Below, piece by piece: positions 1-7,592 of a stretch of 64,000 nucleotides of DNA. Source of the stretch: Pseudanabaena sp. lw0831 (GTDB taxonomy: Bacteria > Cyanobacteriota > Cyanobacteriia > Pseudanabaenales > Pseudanabaenaceae); NCBI RefSeq assembly GCF_016584665.1, contig NZ_BBJB01000066.1, forward strand, positions 1 to 64,000, written 5' to 3'. Position 1 is the stretch's first letter, and each line of letters opens with the position of its first letter. Below the pieces are notes generated by a model. The model was not told the DNA's origin. It saw only the letters and a list, made by a program, of their open reading frames with translations, and ran no database searches. The translations under genes were made by a program, and so were the position numbers.

Positions 1-1082
1 CTAGATTGAGCTGCATCAGTACGTTCTTGGACTTGTTTCTCTAGGGAACCATTCAGACTTTGGAGATTTTGATAGATTTCAGCTTGTTGAATTGCGATCG
101 CTAATTGCACCGATAATTGCTGAAGCAACTTAATTTCATGTTCTTCCCAATCACGAGTCGCAGAACATTGGTGAACAATGAGTAATCCCCATAAAGTTTG
201 ATTGTTCTGGAGATTATTTGACTGATTATTTGATTGATTATTAGAAGCTGAACTATTACTTAGAGTTTCAGCTAATAGAATTGGTAAAACCACATTTGCC
301 TGAACCTGAAAGCCATCCAACATCTGTATATGGCATTCCGAAAACCCAGCGCTATGTACATCAGAATTGGCAAAGATCTGACCATCAAGATAGGCGTTTA
401 CCTGATCTTCTGAAGGATGTACACAGAGATCGTTAGCCCCAAAGGCTAAACAAGCAGGAAAAGGTGGAACTACTGTCTCAGCAATAATTCTGCGGCTCAT
501 ATCCTCATCAAACTTATAAATAAGCGTGCGATCGGTTTGAAGAAATTTACTGATTTCTTGAACCACGGTCTGACAGATATCTTCTAGATTAATAAACTGA
601 CGAATATTAAGAGCCGTTTGAGAAACTAGCTCTTCCCGTCTGCGAGACTGCTCCAGTTGACGAGTTAGGCTAAAGTATTCAAGTAGACTACGGATACTCT
701 GCTGTAATGAATATTTGGTAATATCGTTTTTAATCAAATAGTCATACGCCCCCAAACGCATTGTGCTGGCAGCATTTCTTGCATCTTCGCTTCCAGTAAA
801 CATGATTACTGGAAGTTTGAGATCTAACACCTGCTCACTTGCCTTACCCCGAATATGGTCTCGAATAGCCTCGACGAAGACTATCCCATTACCATCAGGC
901 AAAGCGATGTCAACCAATACTAAATCAGGGTTTTGCGATCGCCATAACTCTAATCCTTGCTTAAGAGTTTCAGCCTCTAAAATACGATAGCTATTATCGA
1001 GATCACACTCAATATAGTGACGACATAGTAAGCGATCGCTTTCATCATCATCCACTATCAAAATAGTTTTCGCATTAAACAT
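1..1082 (-). CDS. Response regulator receiver + GAF sensor protein (3' part outside window)
   Basis: The gene starts at an ATG at 1082-1080 and is still open at base 1, so the C-terminus is missing. Residues 1-125 form a CheY-like receiver: the acidic cluster is ILIVDDDE (D11-D13), the predicted phospho-acceptor is D58 in VLVDIALP, and the switch Thr/Ser region is PVIMFTGSED. A linker then leads to a GAF domain (roughly residues 180-330, with TDRTLIYKFDED) of the type found in cyanobacterial phytochrome-related kinases. The last visible residues (EKQVQERTDAAQ) resemble a coiled coil that often precedes a kinase or PAS module. A histidine kinase output is therefore likely but not visible. An Asn-rich stretch (SNNQSNNQSNN) interrupts the GAF domain as a low-complexity insertion. 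Confidence 0.85.
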   Translation of the reverse strand, partial: MFNAKTILIVDDDESDRLLCRHYIECDLDNSYRILEAETLKQGLELWRSQNPDLVLVDIALPDGNGIVFVEAIRDHIRGKASEQVLDLKLPVIMFTGSEDARNAASTMRLGAYDYLIKNDITKYSLQQSIRSLLEYFSLTRQLEQSRRREELVSQTALNIRQFINLEDICQTVVQEISKFLQTDRTLIYKFDEDMSRRIIAETVVPPFPACLAFGANDLCVHPSEDQVNAYLDGQIFANSDVHSAGFSECHIQMLDGFQVQANVVLPILLAETLSNSSASNNQSNNQSNNLQNNQTLWGLLIVHQCSATRDWEEHEIKLLQQLSVQLAIAIQQAEIYQNLQSLNGSLEKQVQERTDAAQS

Positions 1083-1142
1083 GGCTTAAAAACTCATCTT
1101 CACAAGATTTTACCATGAAAATTACCAAATTTTTAAGAAGAA

Positions 1143-1652
1143 TTAACGTGGTTTCACCGTATAGTCATCAAGGATTTCTCTTCCACGCCGAGTCAGTGTT
1201 TCAGATCCTTCTAGCATGAGCAAATATTGTCCGCGCTCCAAACAACTACGACAGGAAATCGACAGGCTACTTTTAAAAAACCAGCCATACAAAGTACCAA
1301 TTACACCACCAATAACGATCCCAATCAGTCCCGCTGTTGAGGCGATCGTCAATAAGGCTTGATGCCATTCAAGATTTGGCAATTTGATATTGAAGATTAG
1401 ATACAAGATCACGCCCATTACGGTGCTAATTACGCCTACCCAAAACATGCCGCGTTTGGCGTAGCGCCATGCGGTGTAAGTGGGATTAAATAAGCCCACA
1501 CTATCTGGGCTGCTATAACCTTTGCCAACCAGAGCAAGATGCTCTGGAGAGATGCCATGACATTGAAGCAAGCGATATGCTTCAAAAGCTGAAGATTCGT
1601 CAGGTAAGACAGCAATCATCAGTCGAGAATGTTTTGAGCGTGTGTGAGTCAC
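1143..1652 (-). CDS. Membrane protein with general-stress (YflT/17M-like) N-terminus
   Basis: The protein has 169 residues. The N-terminal part (LMIAVLPDESSAFEAYRLLQCHGIS) resembles the alpha/beta fold of the YflT or general-stress 17M family, which tracks a small regulatory domain seen in many bacterial stress proteins. Two strongly hydrophobic segments follow (around residues 70-90 and 103-125, the second Gly-rich), so it probably sits in the cytoplasmic membrane. A Cys pair (SCRSC) lies just after the second helix. It stands alone, convergent with nothing, and 340 bp separate it from the Hsp70-like gene. The function is not known; the family link is from pattern recognition only. Confidence 0.6.
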   Translation of the reverse strand: MTHTRSKHSRLMIAVLPDESSAFEAYRLLQCHGISPEHLALVGKGYSSPDSVGLFNPTYTAWRYAKRGMFWVGVISTVMGVILYLIFNIKLPNLEWHQALLTIASTAGLIGIVIGGVIGTLYGWFFKSSLSISCRSCLERGQYLLMLEGSETLTRRGREILDDYTVKPR

Positions 1653-1843
1653 AAGTGATGCCTGCTATCAACTGAATGTTTGAGTCATAACGGAGAAATA
1701 TGCCTTTCTAGATTCTACAAAATTTCAGACGCTTAAAGTCATTTCTTAAAGTTAAATACAAACTCCAAAGAAAAAACCTCGCTTGATGACGCTTTTTATA
1801 TGAAACCATTTGAGAATTGCTTTCTGCGGCTAAAAGCCCTAAG

Positions 1844-1918
1844 AGATCCCCCTCAATCCCACTTAAAAAGGGGGAAGAATTTAATCCCCTCTTTTTTAAG
1901 GCGGATTGAGGGGGATCT
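1844..1918. repeat. 75-bp MITE-like repeat with AGATCCCC termini
   Basis: This is an inverted repeat bounded by AGATCCCCCTCAATCC on the left and its complement GGATTGAGGGGGATCT on the right, with a short AT-rich centre. Palindromes of this kind (AGATCCCC ends) are common non-coding repeats in cyanobacterial genomes. A second, unrelated-centre element with the same terminal hexamer lies at 10962-11026. It fills the otherwise gene-free stretch 1653-1946, where nothing else was recognised. Confidence 0.7.
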
Positions 1919-1946
1919 AGACAATTTTTAAATAGTTTCTAATGGC

Positions 1947-1997
1947 AAAACCCAAAAGGAGTTGCGGCGCTTTGCACCGCAACTCCTTTTGGGTTTT
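1947..1997. terminator. Long hairpin overlapping the stop of the Hsp70-like gene
   Basis: A 51-bp inverted repeat: arm AAAACCCAAAAGGAGTTGCG, tip GGCGC-ttt-GCaCC, and the complementary arm. The TAA stop of the minus-strand Hsp70-like gene (1998-1996) is the first base triplet of the hairpin. There is no long U-tract beyond the TTTT that belongs to the arm. It is a member of the window-wide AAAACCC hairpin family. Confidence 0.75.
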
Positions 1998-3603
1998 ATT
2001 CTAGTTTAGCGATCGCTTGTTGGTCGATCAGTACTCGATCCGTCAGCAAATCTCGCACAGTCGCCATCAAAACCCGCCGATCGTCGATTTCAAAATCAAC
2101 TGCAATGCGATCGTTCCCTAACTGTCCTGAAGGATTTAGTCGGGCAATACAAACTTGATCGACATCTGATTTTTTACTACTTGCCGCTAGCGATCGAAAA
2201 TCTGATTGTTTCAGCAATTGGCTGCTAGTCATGCGTCCAAAATTGTCATAGGTAACCTCAGCCTGTGAAATATCTGCAACCTCACCGATATCTAGCCAAA
2301 TTTCAGTTTGTCCTGCGATCGCTGCTTGCAAAATTAATGGCTCAGTGCGTTGACAAGGATATTTTGTGCCTTTCTCAAACAATGTAAAGAAAGAATATTG
2401 ATGCAGATAAGGCTCCCAAAGACGAATCGCATAGCTATGCCGCAAATGATCGACGATCGAGATCGCCTGACCTAGAACTAAAGCCCCATGAGCAACTGCT
2501 TCAAAGGGTTTGCCAAACTTGACTTTAGATTTGCCGAAATAAGACACGATCAATTGCTGAATTGCCACAATCTGACAACTGCCACCCACTAATAGAATTT
2601 GCTCGATCGCCGCTTTACTAATGCCCCGATTTAGTCCAATTGTCAGAACTTCATCAATAGCTTCCCGCAACTGCTCAAGCATCTGATTTTGTTCGAGAAT
2701 TTCGGTTAGTGCATTTTGATTAAGTCGTAATTCGTGAGAAATCATGTTCTCATCCAGCCAAATTTCCTTGACTTCCTGAACTACTGACAATTTGATTTTG
2801 ATTTGTTCCGCTATTTCTAAAATACTTAGCCAACTAGTTTCGCCAACCTGCGATCGCGTCATTTCTAATTGCCGCAAAAAATACGCAGCAATCCATCGGT
2901 CAATGTCAATCCCACCAATATAAGCATCAGATTTGGCGATCGCTTCAGCTTTAGTAACTTGTTTATGAGTGGTGGCGCTAGCGATCGGCGCAGTCCGCAC
3001 TAAACTCAAATCTAACGTACCACCACCAAAATCAATCACTAATACCAGAGCGTTTGGCCGAGTAATCGCATAGCCCAGAGCCGCCGCAGTAGATTCATCG
3101 ATAATTTGGAAGTTAGGAACTTTTAGTCGTTCGGCAAAGTTAATAAACCAGTTGAGATATGCCTCAAATGCGCCAACGGGAACTGTAAAGATTAATTGCG
3201 TTGGGTGGATATCTTCCAATATTAGTCGCTGCCATAGTTCTGTTAAGAACACTTCCGCGATCGCTTCGGCATCATAAAACTTGCCATCAATCTCACACGC
3301 AGGCGATCGAAAACTAGCGACAATATCCCGCTTAAATCCTTGGAACAATCGCTTTGATTGACTTTCTAATAAATATTGCGATCGCGCTTGCTCTCCAAAT
3401 AGAAATCCACCAAAACCTGTCTCAGCACCAAGCACATAGACTAAACTCGGCACTAGCCAAGCCGTTCTCTCATCCGTCCCAAAACCGTGAGAGATATTAT
3501 CAAAGCGCAAAGTTGTTGGTATTGCCATATCGAGATCGCTGTCTGTTGCGAGAATTGCGATCGCAGTATTACTTGTTCCAAAATCAATCGCAACAACAGT
3601 CAT
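1996..3603 (-). CDS. Hsp70-family protein (orphan DnaK-like)
   Basis: This 535-residue member of the Hsp70/actin ATPase superfamily has the phosphate-1 motif VAIDFGTSNTAIAI at the N-terminus, phosphate-2 VLVIDFGGGTLDLSLV near residue 185, and the adenosine motif ILLVGGSCQIVAIQ near residue 340. It is about 100 residues shorter than DnaK and its C-terminal third does not resemble a normal substrate-binding domain. This places it with the cyanobacterial Hsp70-like proteins of unknown client. No grpE or dnaJ is adjacent. The start ATG at 3603 lies in a divergent intergenic region holding two large hairpins. Confidence 0.85.
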   Translation of the reverse strand: MTVVAIDFGTSNTAIAILATDSDLDMAIPTTLRFDNISHGFGTDERTAWLVPSLVYVLGAETGFGGFLFGEQARSQYLLESQSKRLFQGFKRDIVASFRSPACEIDGKFYDAEAIAEVFLTELWQRLILEDIHPTQLIFTVPVGAFEAYLNWFINFAERLKVPNFQIIDESTAAALGYAITRPNALVLVIDFGGGTLDLSLVRTAPIASATTHKQVTKAEAIAKSDAYIGGIDIDRWIAAYFLRQLEMTRSQVGETSWLSILEIAEQIKIKLSVVQEVKEIWLDENMISHELRLNQNALTEILEQNQMLEQLREAIDEVLTIGLNRGISKAAIEQILLVGGSCQIVAIQQLIVSYFGKSKVKFGKPFEAVAHGALVLGQAISIVDHLRHSYAIRLWEPYLHQYSFFTLFEKGTKYPCQRTEPLILQAAIAGQTEIWLDIGEVADISQAEVTYDNFGRMTSSQLLKQSDFRSLAASSKKSDVDQVCIARLNPSGQLGNDRIAVDFEIDDRRVLMATVRDLLTDRVLIDQQAIAKLE

Positions 3604-3618
3604 GTTTAAGCATTTCCC

Positions 3619-3669
3619 AGTGAATAATTAGTGATGCGCGGCTCCGCTGCACATCACTAATTATTCACT
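3619..3669. repeat. Perfect-arm hairpin in a divergent promoter region
   Basis: Arms of 18 bp (AGTGAATAATTAGTGATG and its complement) flank a GC-rich tip. It lies between the divergently transcribed Hsp70-like gene and the secreted-protein gene, upstream of both. A terminator role is therefore not obvious here. Confidence 0.75.
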
Positions 3670-3697
3670 TTATACCATCGAAAGGATAGACAGTAAA

Positions 3698-3748
3698 ACC
3701 CAAGAATTAGTAGTGCGGCGCTCCGCGCCGCACTACTAATTCTTGGGT
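3698..3748. repeat. ACCCAAG hairpin in the same divergent region
   Basis: This is a 51-bp near-perfect palindrome: ACCCAAGAATTAGTAGTGCG arm, then GGCGctccGCGCC at the tip. It belongs to the AAAACCC hairpin family and again sits upstream of two divergent genes rather than at a gene end. Confidence 0.8.
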
Positions 3749-3825
3749 GAGAAAGGAGTAGATTGAGTTAAAGTATAGATAGACGGCTCTATGTTGTGTT
3801 CTGAAATATCAAGGAGCATAAACCC

Positions 3826-4275
3826 ATGAAAGTAATCATGACAGCGATCGCTACGCTTGGGGCGATGACTACATTTGCAGGCTCGGCACTTGCAGATGTC
3901 TCTATTAGCATCAGATTTGGATCGAGTCCCTCAACCAACACCTATCGCACCTACGATTCCTATCGTTCTCATACCCGCCAGCCCATTTACCACAATCCTT
4001 ATCATCGCAACTACGAGCACCAACACAATAGTAACTCTAGAGTGATTGTTCGCGAAATAGTCCCAAGCCATAATTATGGCAACTCACGGAACTATCCATC
4101 TGCGCATAGAGTTACCTATCCTGCTGCAAATCAGTCAGTCTACAATCCATATAACGTCAACCTTGGAGGATATAGCAGCTATCCAACGAGCAATCCATCG
4201 ATGATCTATAACCCCCATAACGTTAACCTTGGCGATCGCTATATTGTCGAGCGACGAATCATTCGCATTCGCTAA
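3826..4275 (+). CDS. Small secreted protein, Tyr/Asn/Ser-rich, unknown function
   Basis: A good ribosome site (AAGGAG) precedes the ATG. Residues 1-23 form a Sec signal peptide with predicted cleavage at ALA-DVS. The mature part is rich in Tyr, Asn, His and Ser. It contains a duplicated element, YNPYNVNLG near residue 106 and YNPHNVNLG near residue 127, and it ends in a basic tail (VERRIIRIR). No enzymatic motif is recognisable. It is monocistronic, followed at once by a strong terminator. It might be a surface or matrix protein, but that is inference from composition alone. Confidence 0.65.
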   Translation: MKVIMTAIATLGAMTTFAGSALADVSISIRFGSSPSTNTYRTYDSYRSHTRQPIYHNPYHRNYEHQHNSNSRVIVREIVPSHNYGNSRNYPSAHRVTYPAANQSVYNPYNVNLGGYSSYPTSNPSMIYNPHNVNLGDRYIVERRIIRIR

Positions 4276-4309
4276 AAAAAAGAGCCTGCAAATGCAGGAT
4301 CTTTTTTTT
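4274..4309 (+). terminator. Intrinsic terminator
   Basis: The stem AAAAAAAGAgCCTGC pairs with GCAGGaTCTTTTTTT and ends in eight T. It directly follows the stop codon of the secreted-protein gene and faces the convergent cyclophilin gene, so it can act in both directions. Confidence 0.85.
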
Positions 4310-4317
4310 GTGATTTT

Positions 4318-5088
4318 TTAAGCAGGTTGCTTAAGATTTTCTTCGCCTTTAGTGATAATTATTGATTCAATGCGATCGCCGCCCTGAATTTTTTCGACTA
4401 ACTCCATACCTTCGGTCACATAGCCAAATACAGCATAGGAACCATCAAGAAAGTAAATATCATCAAGAGCTAGATAAAACTGGCAAGATGCAGAATTAGG
4501 AGACTGCGATCGCGCCATAGCGATCGCGCCCTTGTTATGACGTAATTTTGGCTTTTGAGTAGGAGCTAAAATTTCGCCATAGACAGGTTGCTTTGCACCA
4601 TCAGGCAAAATTTCCAGAGGAATATAACGGGGCTGTGAAGTTACGGGATCTGTGAAATTACCCGTACCATTGCCAAGGGGATCGCCACCTTGGGCGACAA
4701 ATGGAGTTGGGTCTTTAACCACTCGATGAAAAGTTAAGCCGTTATATAATCCACGCTTGACTAAATCGGCAAAATTCCCTGCGGTAACTGGTGCATTAGC
4801 ACCATCAAGCTCGATCTTAACGATTCCAGATTTTAGTTTTAATTCCACCGTTGCTGAGCCTTTAAGCTGCACATATTTAGCAAGCGCCGCATCTAGTGAG
4901 TTCTCAGGACTTTCACTAGGCTTAGGCGATGCTGGGATCGTAGCGATCGCTGTAGGCTTGCTGCTAGTTGTAGGTGAAGCACTTGCTGAAGCAGTCGGCG
5001 AAGCGCTGGCGGAGACACTACCGCCATTTGTGCAACTTGTGAGTAAAACACTCACTGCTAAAAAACAACTAAGAATCCAACGCAACAT
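4318..5088 (-). CDS. Cyclophilin-type peptidyl-prolyl isomerase, lipoprotein
   Basis: The protein has 256 residues. A lipoprotein signal (VLLTSC, lipidated Cys near residue 19) is followed by a low-complexity Ser/Ala/Thr/Pro linker. The C-terminal 180 residues are a cyclophilin domain with the family markers FHRVV, QGGDPLG, MARSQSPNSASCQFYLAL and FGYVTEGM. The catalytic Arg is the one in FHRV. It should fold proteins on the periplasmic or thylakoid-lumen side of the membrane as a tethered PPIase. The linker length is typical of cyanobacterial lipoproteins. It is separated from ycf4 by a short hairpin. Confidence 0.9.
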   Translation of the reverse strand: MLRWILSCFLAVSVLLTSCTNGGSVSASASPTASASASPTTSSKPTAIATIPASPKPSESPENSLDAALAKYVQLKGSATVELKLKSGIVKIELDGANAPVTAGNFADLVKRGLYNGLTFHRVVKDPTPFVAQGGDPLGNGTGNFTDPVTSQPRYIPLEILPDGAKQPVYGEILAPTQKPKLRHNKGAIAMARSQSPNSASCQFYLALDDIYFLDGSYAVFGYVTEGMELVEKIQGGDRIESIIITKGEENLKQPA

Positions 5089-5123
5089 GTTTAACCCTTG
5101 ATAACTTGTAAATATGAGATGGT

Positions 5124-5150
5124 GATAGTAGGCGCTCCGCGCCTACTATC
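5124..5150. terminator. Short hairpin after ycf4
   Basis: GATAGTAGGCGC-tcc-GCGCCTACTATC is a perfect 12-bp stem without a U-tract. It lies immediately downstream of the ycf4 stop and upstream of the cyclophilin start. It is either a weak terminator or a member of the dispersed hairpin family. Confidence 0.6.
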
Positions 5151-5152
5151 AT

Positions 5153-5710
5153 TTATAGCCCTTCCAATGGCACTGCTAAAAACTTAGCAATTTCCGCCGC
5201 CTGATCTTCGAGAGCGGTCAAAGCGATCGGTTGACCAACTTCTGATAGAGGTAGATCGCCTTTGCCCTTAACTCGTAAATACAAAGCTCTCTTAGGATTT
5301 AGTCCATTGCGAATTTCGACACGAACCGCCTGTACATCAGTCATCTTGTAAGAAAGCTCAATGTTTTTGCTCTTACTGCGTCCTTGTCGAAAAAGTGTCA
5401 CCTTGCCACTGTTGCGATCGAACTCGTTGTAGCCACTACCATAATCGATCGCCATCACATATAGCAGGTATAGCTCTAGCAATGTGCCAGCTACTCCATA
5501 AAAGGAAAGTGCCAAACCTTGAGGCACAAATTCCAACTGTAGGGGATCGGAAAACGGTAGCAAATTAATCTTTAAGAAACTCGATATTCCTGCTAGCAAA
5601 AAGCCCGACGCACCTATGGCAACAATAACCGCAAAGCAATAGTTACTAAAGCGCCGTGACCCGACAATGTCATATCGCAGAACATTGGATTGAGATTTTG
5701 TAGTTACCAT
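5153..5710 (-). CDS. ycf4: Photosystem I assembly protein Ycf4
   Basis: The family signature is clear: YDIVGSRRFSNY near the start, GASGFLLAGISSFLKINLLP (first transmembrane helix), FVPQGLALSFYGVAGTLLELY (second helix), GSGYNEFD and VRVEIRNGLNPKRALYLRVK. Ycf4 is a thylakoid membrane factor that scaffolds PSI assembly. The usual length is about 185 residues, which matches a start at the ATG at 5710 (185 aa). The frame stays open to an ATG at 5791, which would add 27 mostly hydrophobic residues. The first codons of that extension lie inside a MITE terminal repeat (5777-5795), so the short start is preferred. Neither start has a clear Shine-Dalgarno. Confidence 0.9.
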   Translation of the reverse strand: MVTTKSQSNVLRYDIVGSRRFSNYCFAVIVAIGASGFLLAGISSFLKINLLPFSDPLQLEFVPQGLALSFYGVAGTLLELYLLYVMAIDYGSGYNEFDRNSGKVTLFRQGRSKSKNIELSYKMTDVQAVRVEIRNGLNPKRALYLRVKGKGDLPLSEVGQPIALTALEDQAAEIAKFLAVPLEGL

Positions 5711-5776
5711 CGGTTGAAACAATATTAAAAAAATTACTATGCCAAGGAACAGTATATAGCGGCTTGCAGTCTCTAG

Positions 5777-5883
5777 TAAGTATCTCGACATAATTCAAAA
5801 CCCAAATCCAAAGATCTGTACCGCCCGCTAAGCAGGCGGTACAGATCTTGTAATTTTATGTTTAATTGTGTCGAGATGCTCAA
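5777..5883. mobile_element. MITE with internal ACCGCC hairpin, abutting ycf4
   Basis: The terminal inverted repeats are TAAGTATCTCGACATAATT (5777-5795) and its imperfect complement ending near 5880. Between them are AAAACCC and a central hairpin AGATCTGTACCGCC / GGCGGTACAGATCT (5812-5848). Related elements lie at 33934-34037, 38074-38178 and 54829-54950. Confidence 0.75.
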
Positions 5884-6030
5884 TATGTAAACTAAAGGTC
5901 AATCGCGATCGCAGTCAGTTGTGTCCAAAAGATTTGCTAAGAAATGATGCGTAGAGTATCTTGATTAGACAAGTGACTCAAGACTAATTTCCAACCGTTA
6001 CTTACCGACAATTACCTCGCCAAATTAATC

Positions 6031-6597
6031 GTGAAAAAATCACTCAACTATTCCTTAAAGCAAAGCCTACTCGCAGCGATCGCCGTTAGTTGCGTTGCGG
6101 TTATGTCAGCTTGCCAGCAACCACCAGCACCAACAGAAACTGCGGCAACCACTAAACCAACAGCCGCAGCAACGGCAAGTCCTACAACTACCGCATCAGC
6201 ATCTCCCACCACAAAGACTCCTGAGTCTGCACCAGACAAAAGCCCCGCAACCCCTGCTAGTCTTGACAAGGTCGCAGGTGAATATACAGTCGTTTTAGAC
6301 CCTAAAGTTTTAGCTGATGCTGAAAAAGAGGGTGTTAAATCCGTTACAGGTAAATGGACAATTAAACCTGAAGGTACTTTTGAAGCTACCCTCAAAGCAG
6401 TCTCTACTAAAGATGAAGTCCAAGAAATCAAGACTGCTGGCAAAATTTCAATCAAAGATGGCAAGGTTGTTTCTCAAGTCGAATCCGTTAATGGAGAAAA
6501 ACCACCCCAAGCTCCTCCCGAACAGCCTTACACCTTGTCCGCAGATGGCAAGGAATTGCAAGCTGATGGTCAGCCTGTAAAATTGGTCAAACAATAA
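6031..6597 (+). CDS. Hypothetical lipoprotein
   Basis: The gene starts with GTG. The N-terminus is a lipoprotein signal (SLLAAIAVSCVAVMSAC, lipobox MSAC with Cys near residue 28). It is followed by a roughly 45-residue low-complexity Ala/Thr/Pro/Ser spacer and a C-terminal beta-rich domain (VAGEYTVVLDPKVLADAEKEG, TGKWTIKPEGTFEATLKAV). The layout suggests an outer-membrane or plasma-membrane anchored protein with a small lipocalin- or META-like beta domain. That is inference; no family is recognised. The gene is followed by its own terminator and then a second hairpin. Confidence 0.65.
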   Translation: MKKSLNYSLKQSLLAAIAVSCVAVMSACQQPPAPTETAATTKPTAAATASPTTTASASPTTKTPESAPDKSPATPASLDKVAGEYTVVLDPKVLADAEKEGVKSVTGKWTIKPEGTFEATLKAVSTKDEVQEIKTAGKISIKDGKVVSQVESVNGEKPPQAPPEQPYTLSADGKELQADGQPVKLVKQ

Positions 6598-6607
6598 TCT
6601 TTTTAGG

Positions 6608-6643
6608 CAAGCAAGATCGGAGTGCGATTTTGCTTGTTCTTTT
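6608..6643 (+). terminator. Intrinsic terminator of the lipoprotein gene
   Basis: The stem CAAGCAA...TTGCTTG is followed by TTCTTTT, 11 bases after the stop codon of the lipoprotein gene. Confidence 0.6.
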
Positions 6644-6662
6644 AAGACTGTGGACAAAATCA

Positions 6663-6713
6663 AAACCAAAAAGAGAGTTGCGGCGCTTCGCGCCGCAACT
6701 CTCTTTTTGGTTT
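6663..6713. repeat. AAACCAAAAAG hairpin
   Basis: This is a 51-bp near-perfect palindrome with arm AAACCAAAAAGAGAGTTGCG and tip GGCGcttcGCGCC. It lies between two co-directional genes, 30 bp before the next start codon. The same arm recurs, with matching changes on both sides, at 23441-23493 and 45891-45945, and as a broken copy near 20160-20195. Confidence 0.8.
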
Positions 6714-6742
6714 AGCAAATACCGAAGCAAACTCGCCACAAA

Positions 6743-7528
6743 ATGTATAACAGTTTCTACTCATCTCACGATCGCATTTATAACTTTGAAGAACTAGCTT
6801 TCCCCACTGAAGGCGTGGAATTTGAACTAAACGATAGCCCCGCTAAGCGTCCATATATTGCCTTCAATATGGTATCTAGTGTCGATGGGAAAGCGACAAC
6901 CTATCAGGGAAAACTTACAGGCTTAGGCTCGCGTCCCGATCGCCTATTAATGCAAAGACTGCGATCGCAATTTGATGCTGTTTTAGCTGGAGGCACGACG
7001 CTACGCCAAGATGCCTTTATCCCTACCGTACCTCCTGAACTAATAGAGGAACGCCAAAAAAACTTTTCACAGCCTCAACCCGTCGGCATCGTGATTAGTA
7101 ATTCGGGTAATCTACCTAGCGAACATCGTTTTTGGAACGCTGGAAAAGATTTACGAATTGCTTTGCTAGGACAAGATACTTCCGTTGAACCTTGGCTCGA
7201 TGAGAAAGCGCAAATTTTTCGATTTCCCACCAAAGATCACCAAATTGACCTAAAGCAAGTATTGTCAATGCTTTTTGAGCAACTTGGCATTCAGCGTCTT
7301 TTAGTGGAAGGTGGCCCCGCCCTAAATTATTCGCTAATCTCTCAAGGTTTAGCTGATGAGTTGTTTTTGACGTTATCTCCTCATATAGTTGGCGGAGCTG
7401 ACAATATGACCGTTGTTGGCGGTTCAGGTTATGGGCTTGGTGGTACTGATTTGCCCAATCTCAAGTTGCGATCGCTATATCACCATGAATCAGAGTTGTT
7501 TTTGCGCTATCAATTTACGACGATATAA
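6743..7528 (+). CDS. RibD C-terminal domain reductase (pyrimidine/dihydrofolate reductase fold)
   Basis: The 261-residue protein consists of one RibD_C/DHFR-like domain. Markers are AFNMVSSVDGKATTYQGK near residue 41, GSRPDRLLMQRLRSQFDAVL with AGGTTLRQD, LLVEGGPALNYSLISQGLAD near residue 190 and LSPHIVGG. These motifs bind NADPH and the phosphoribosylamino-uracil type substrate of riboflavin synthesis. No deaminase domain is fused to it. It could be the separate reductase of the riboflavin pathway or a related NADPH reductase; the sequence alone does not decide. It converges on the MoaB-like gene across a shared hairpin. Confidence 0.8.
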   Translation: MYNSFYSSHDRIYNFEELAFPTEGVEFELNDSPAKRPYIAFNMVSSVDGKATTYQGKLTGLGSRPDRLLMQRLRSQFDAVLAGGTTLRQDAFIPTVPPELIEERQKNFSQPQPVGIVISNSGNLPSEHRFWNAGKDLRIALLGQDTSVEPWLDEKAQIFRFPTKDHQIDLKQVLSMLFEQLGIQRLLVEGGPALNYSLISQGLADELFLTLSPHIVGGADNMTVVGGSGYGLGGTDLPNLKLRSLYHHESELFLRYQFTTI

Positions 7529-7535
7529 AACCGAT

Positions 7536-7592
7536 AAAACCCAGTTTGGTTGAAAGTTCGCCGACGGCGAACTTTCAACCAAACTGGGTTTT
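7536..7592. terminator. Bidirectional hairpin between convergent genes
   Basis: This is a perfect 27-bp stem (AAAACCCAGTTTGGTTGAAA...) with a 3-base loop at the GCCgacGGC tip. It lies between the plus-strand reductase stop (7528) and the minus-strand MoaB-like stop. The latter TAA (7593-7591) is part of the hairpin edge. Confidence 0.85.
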
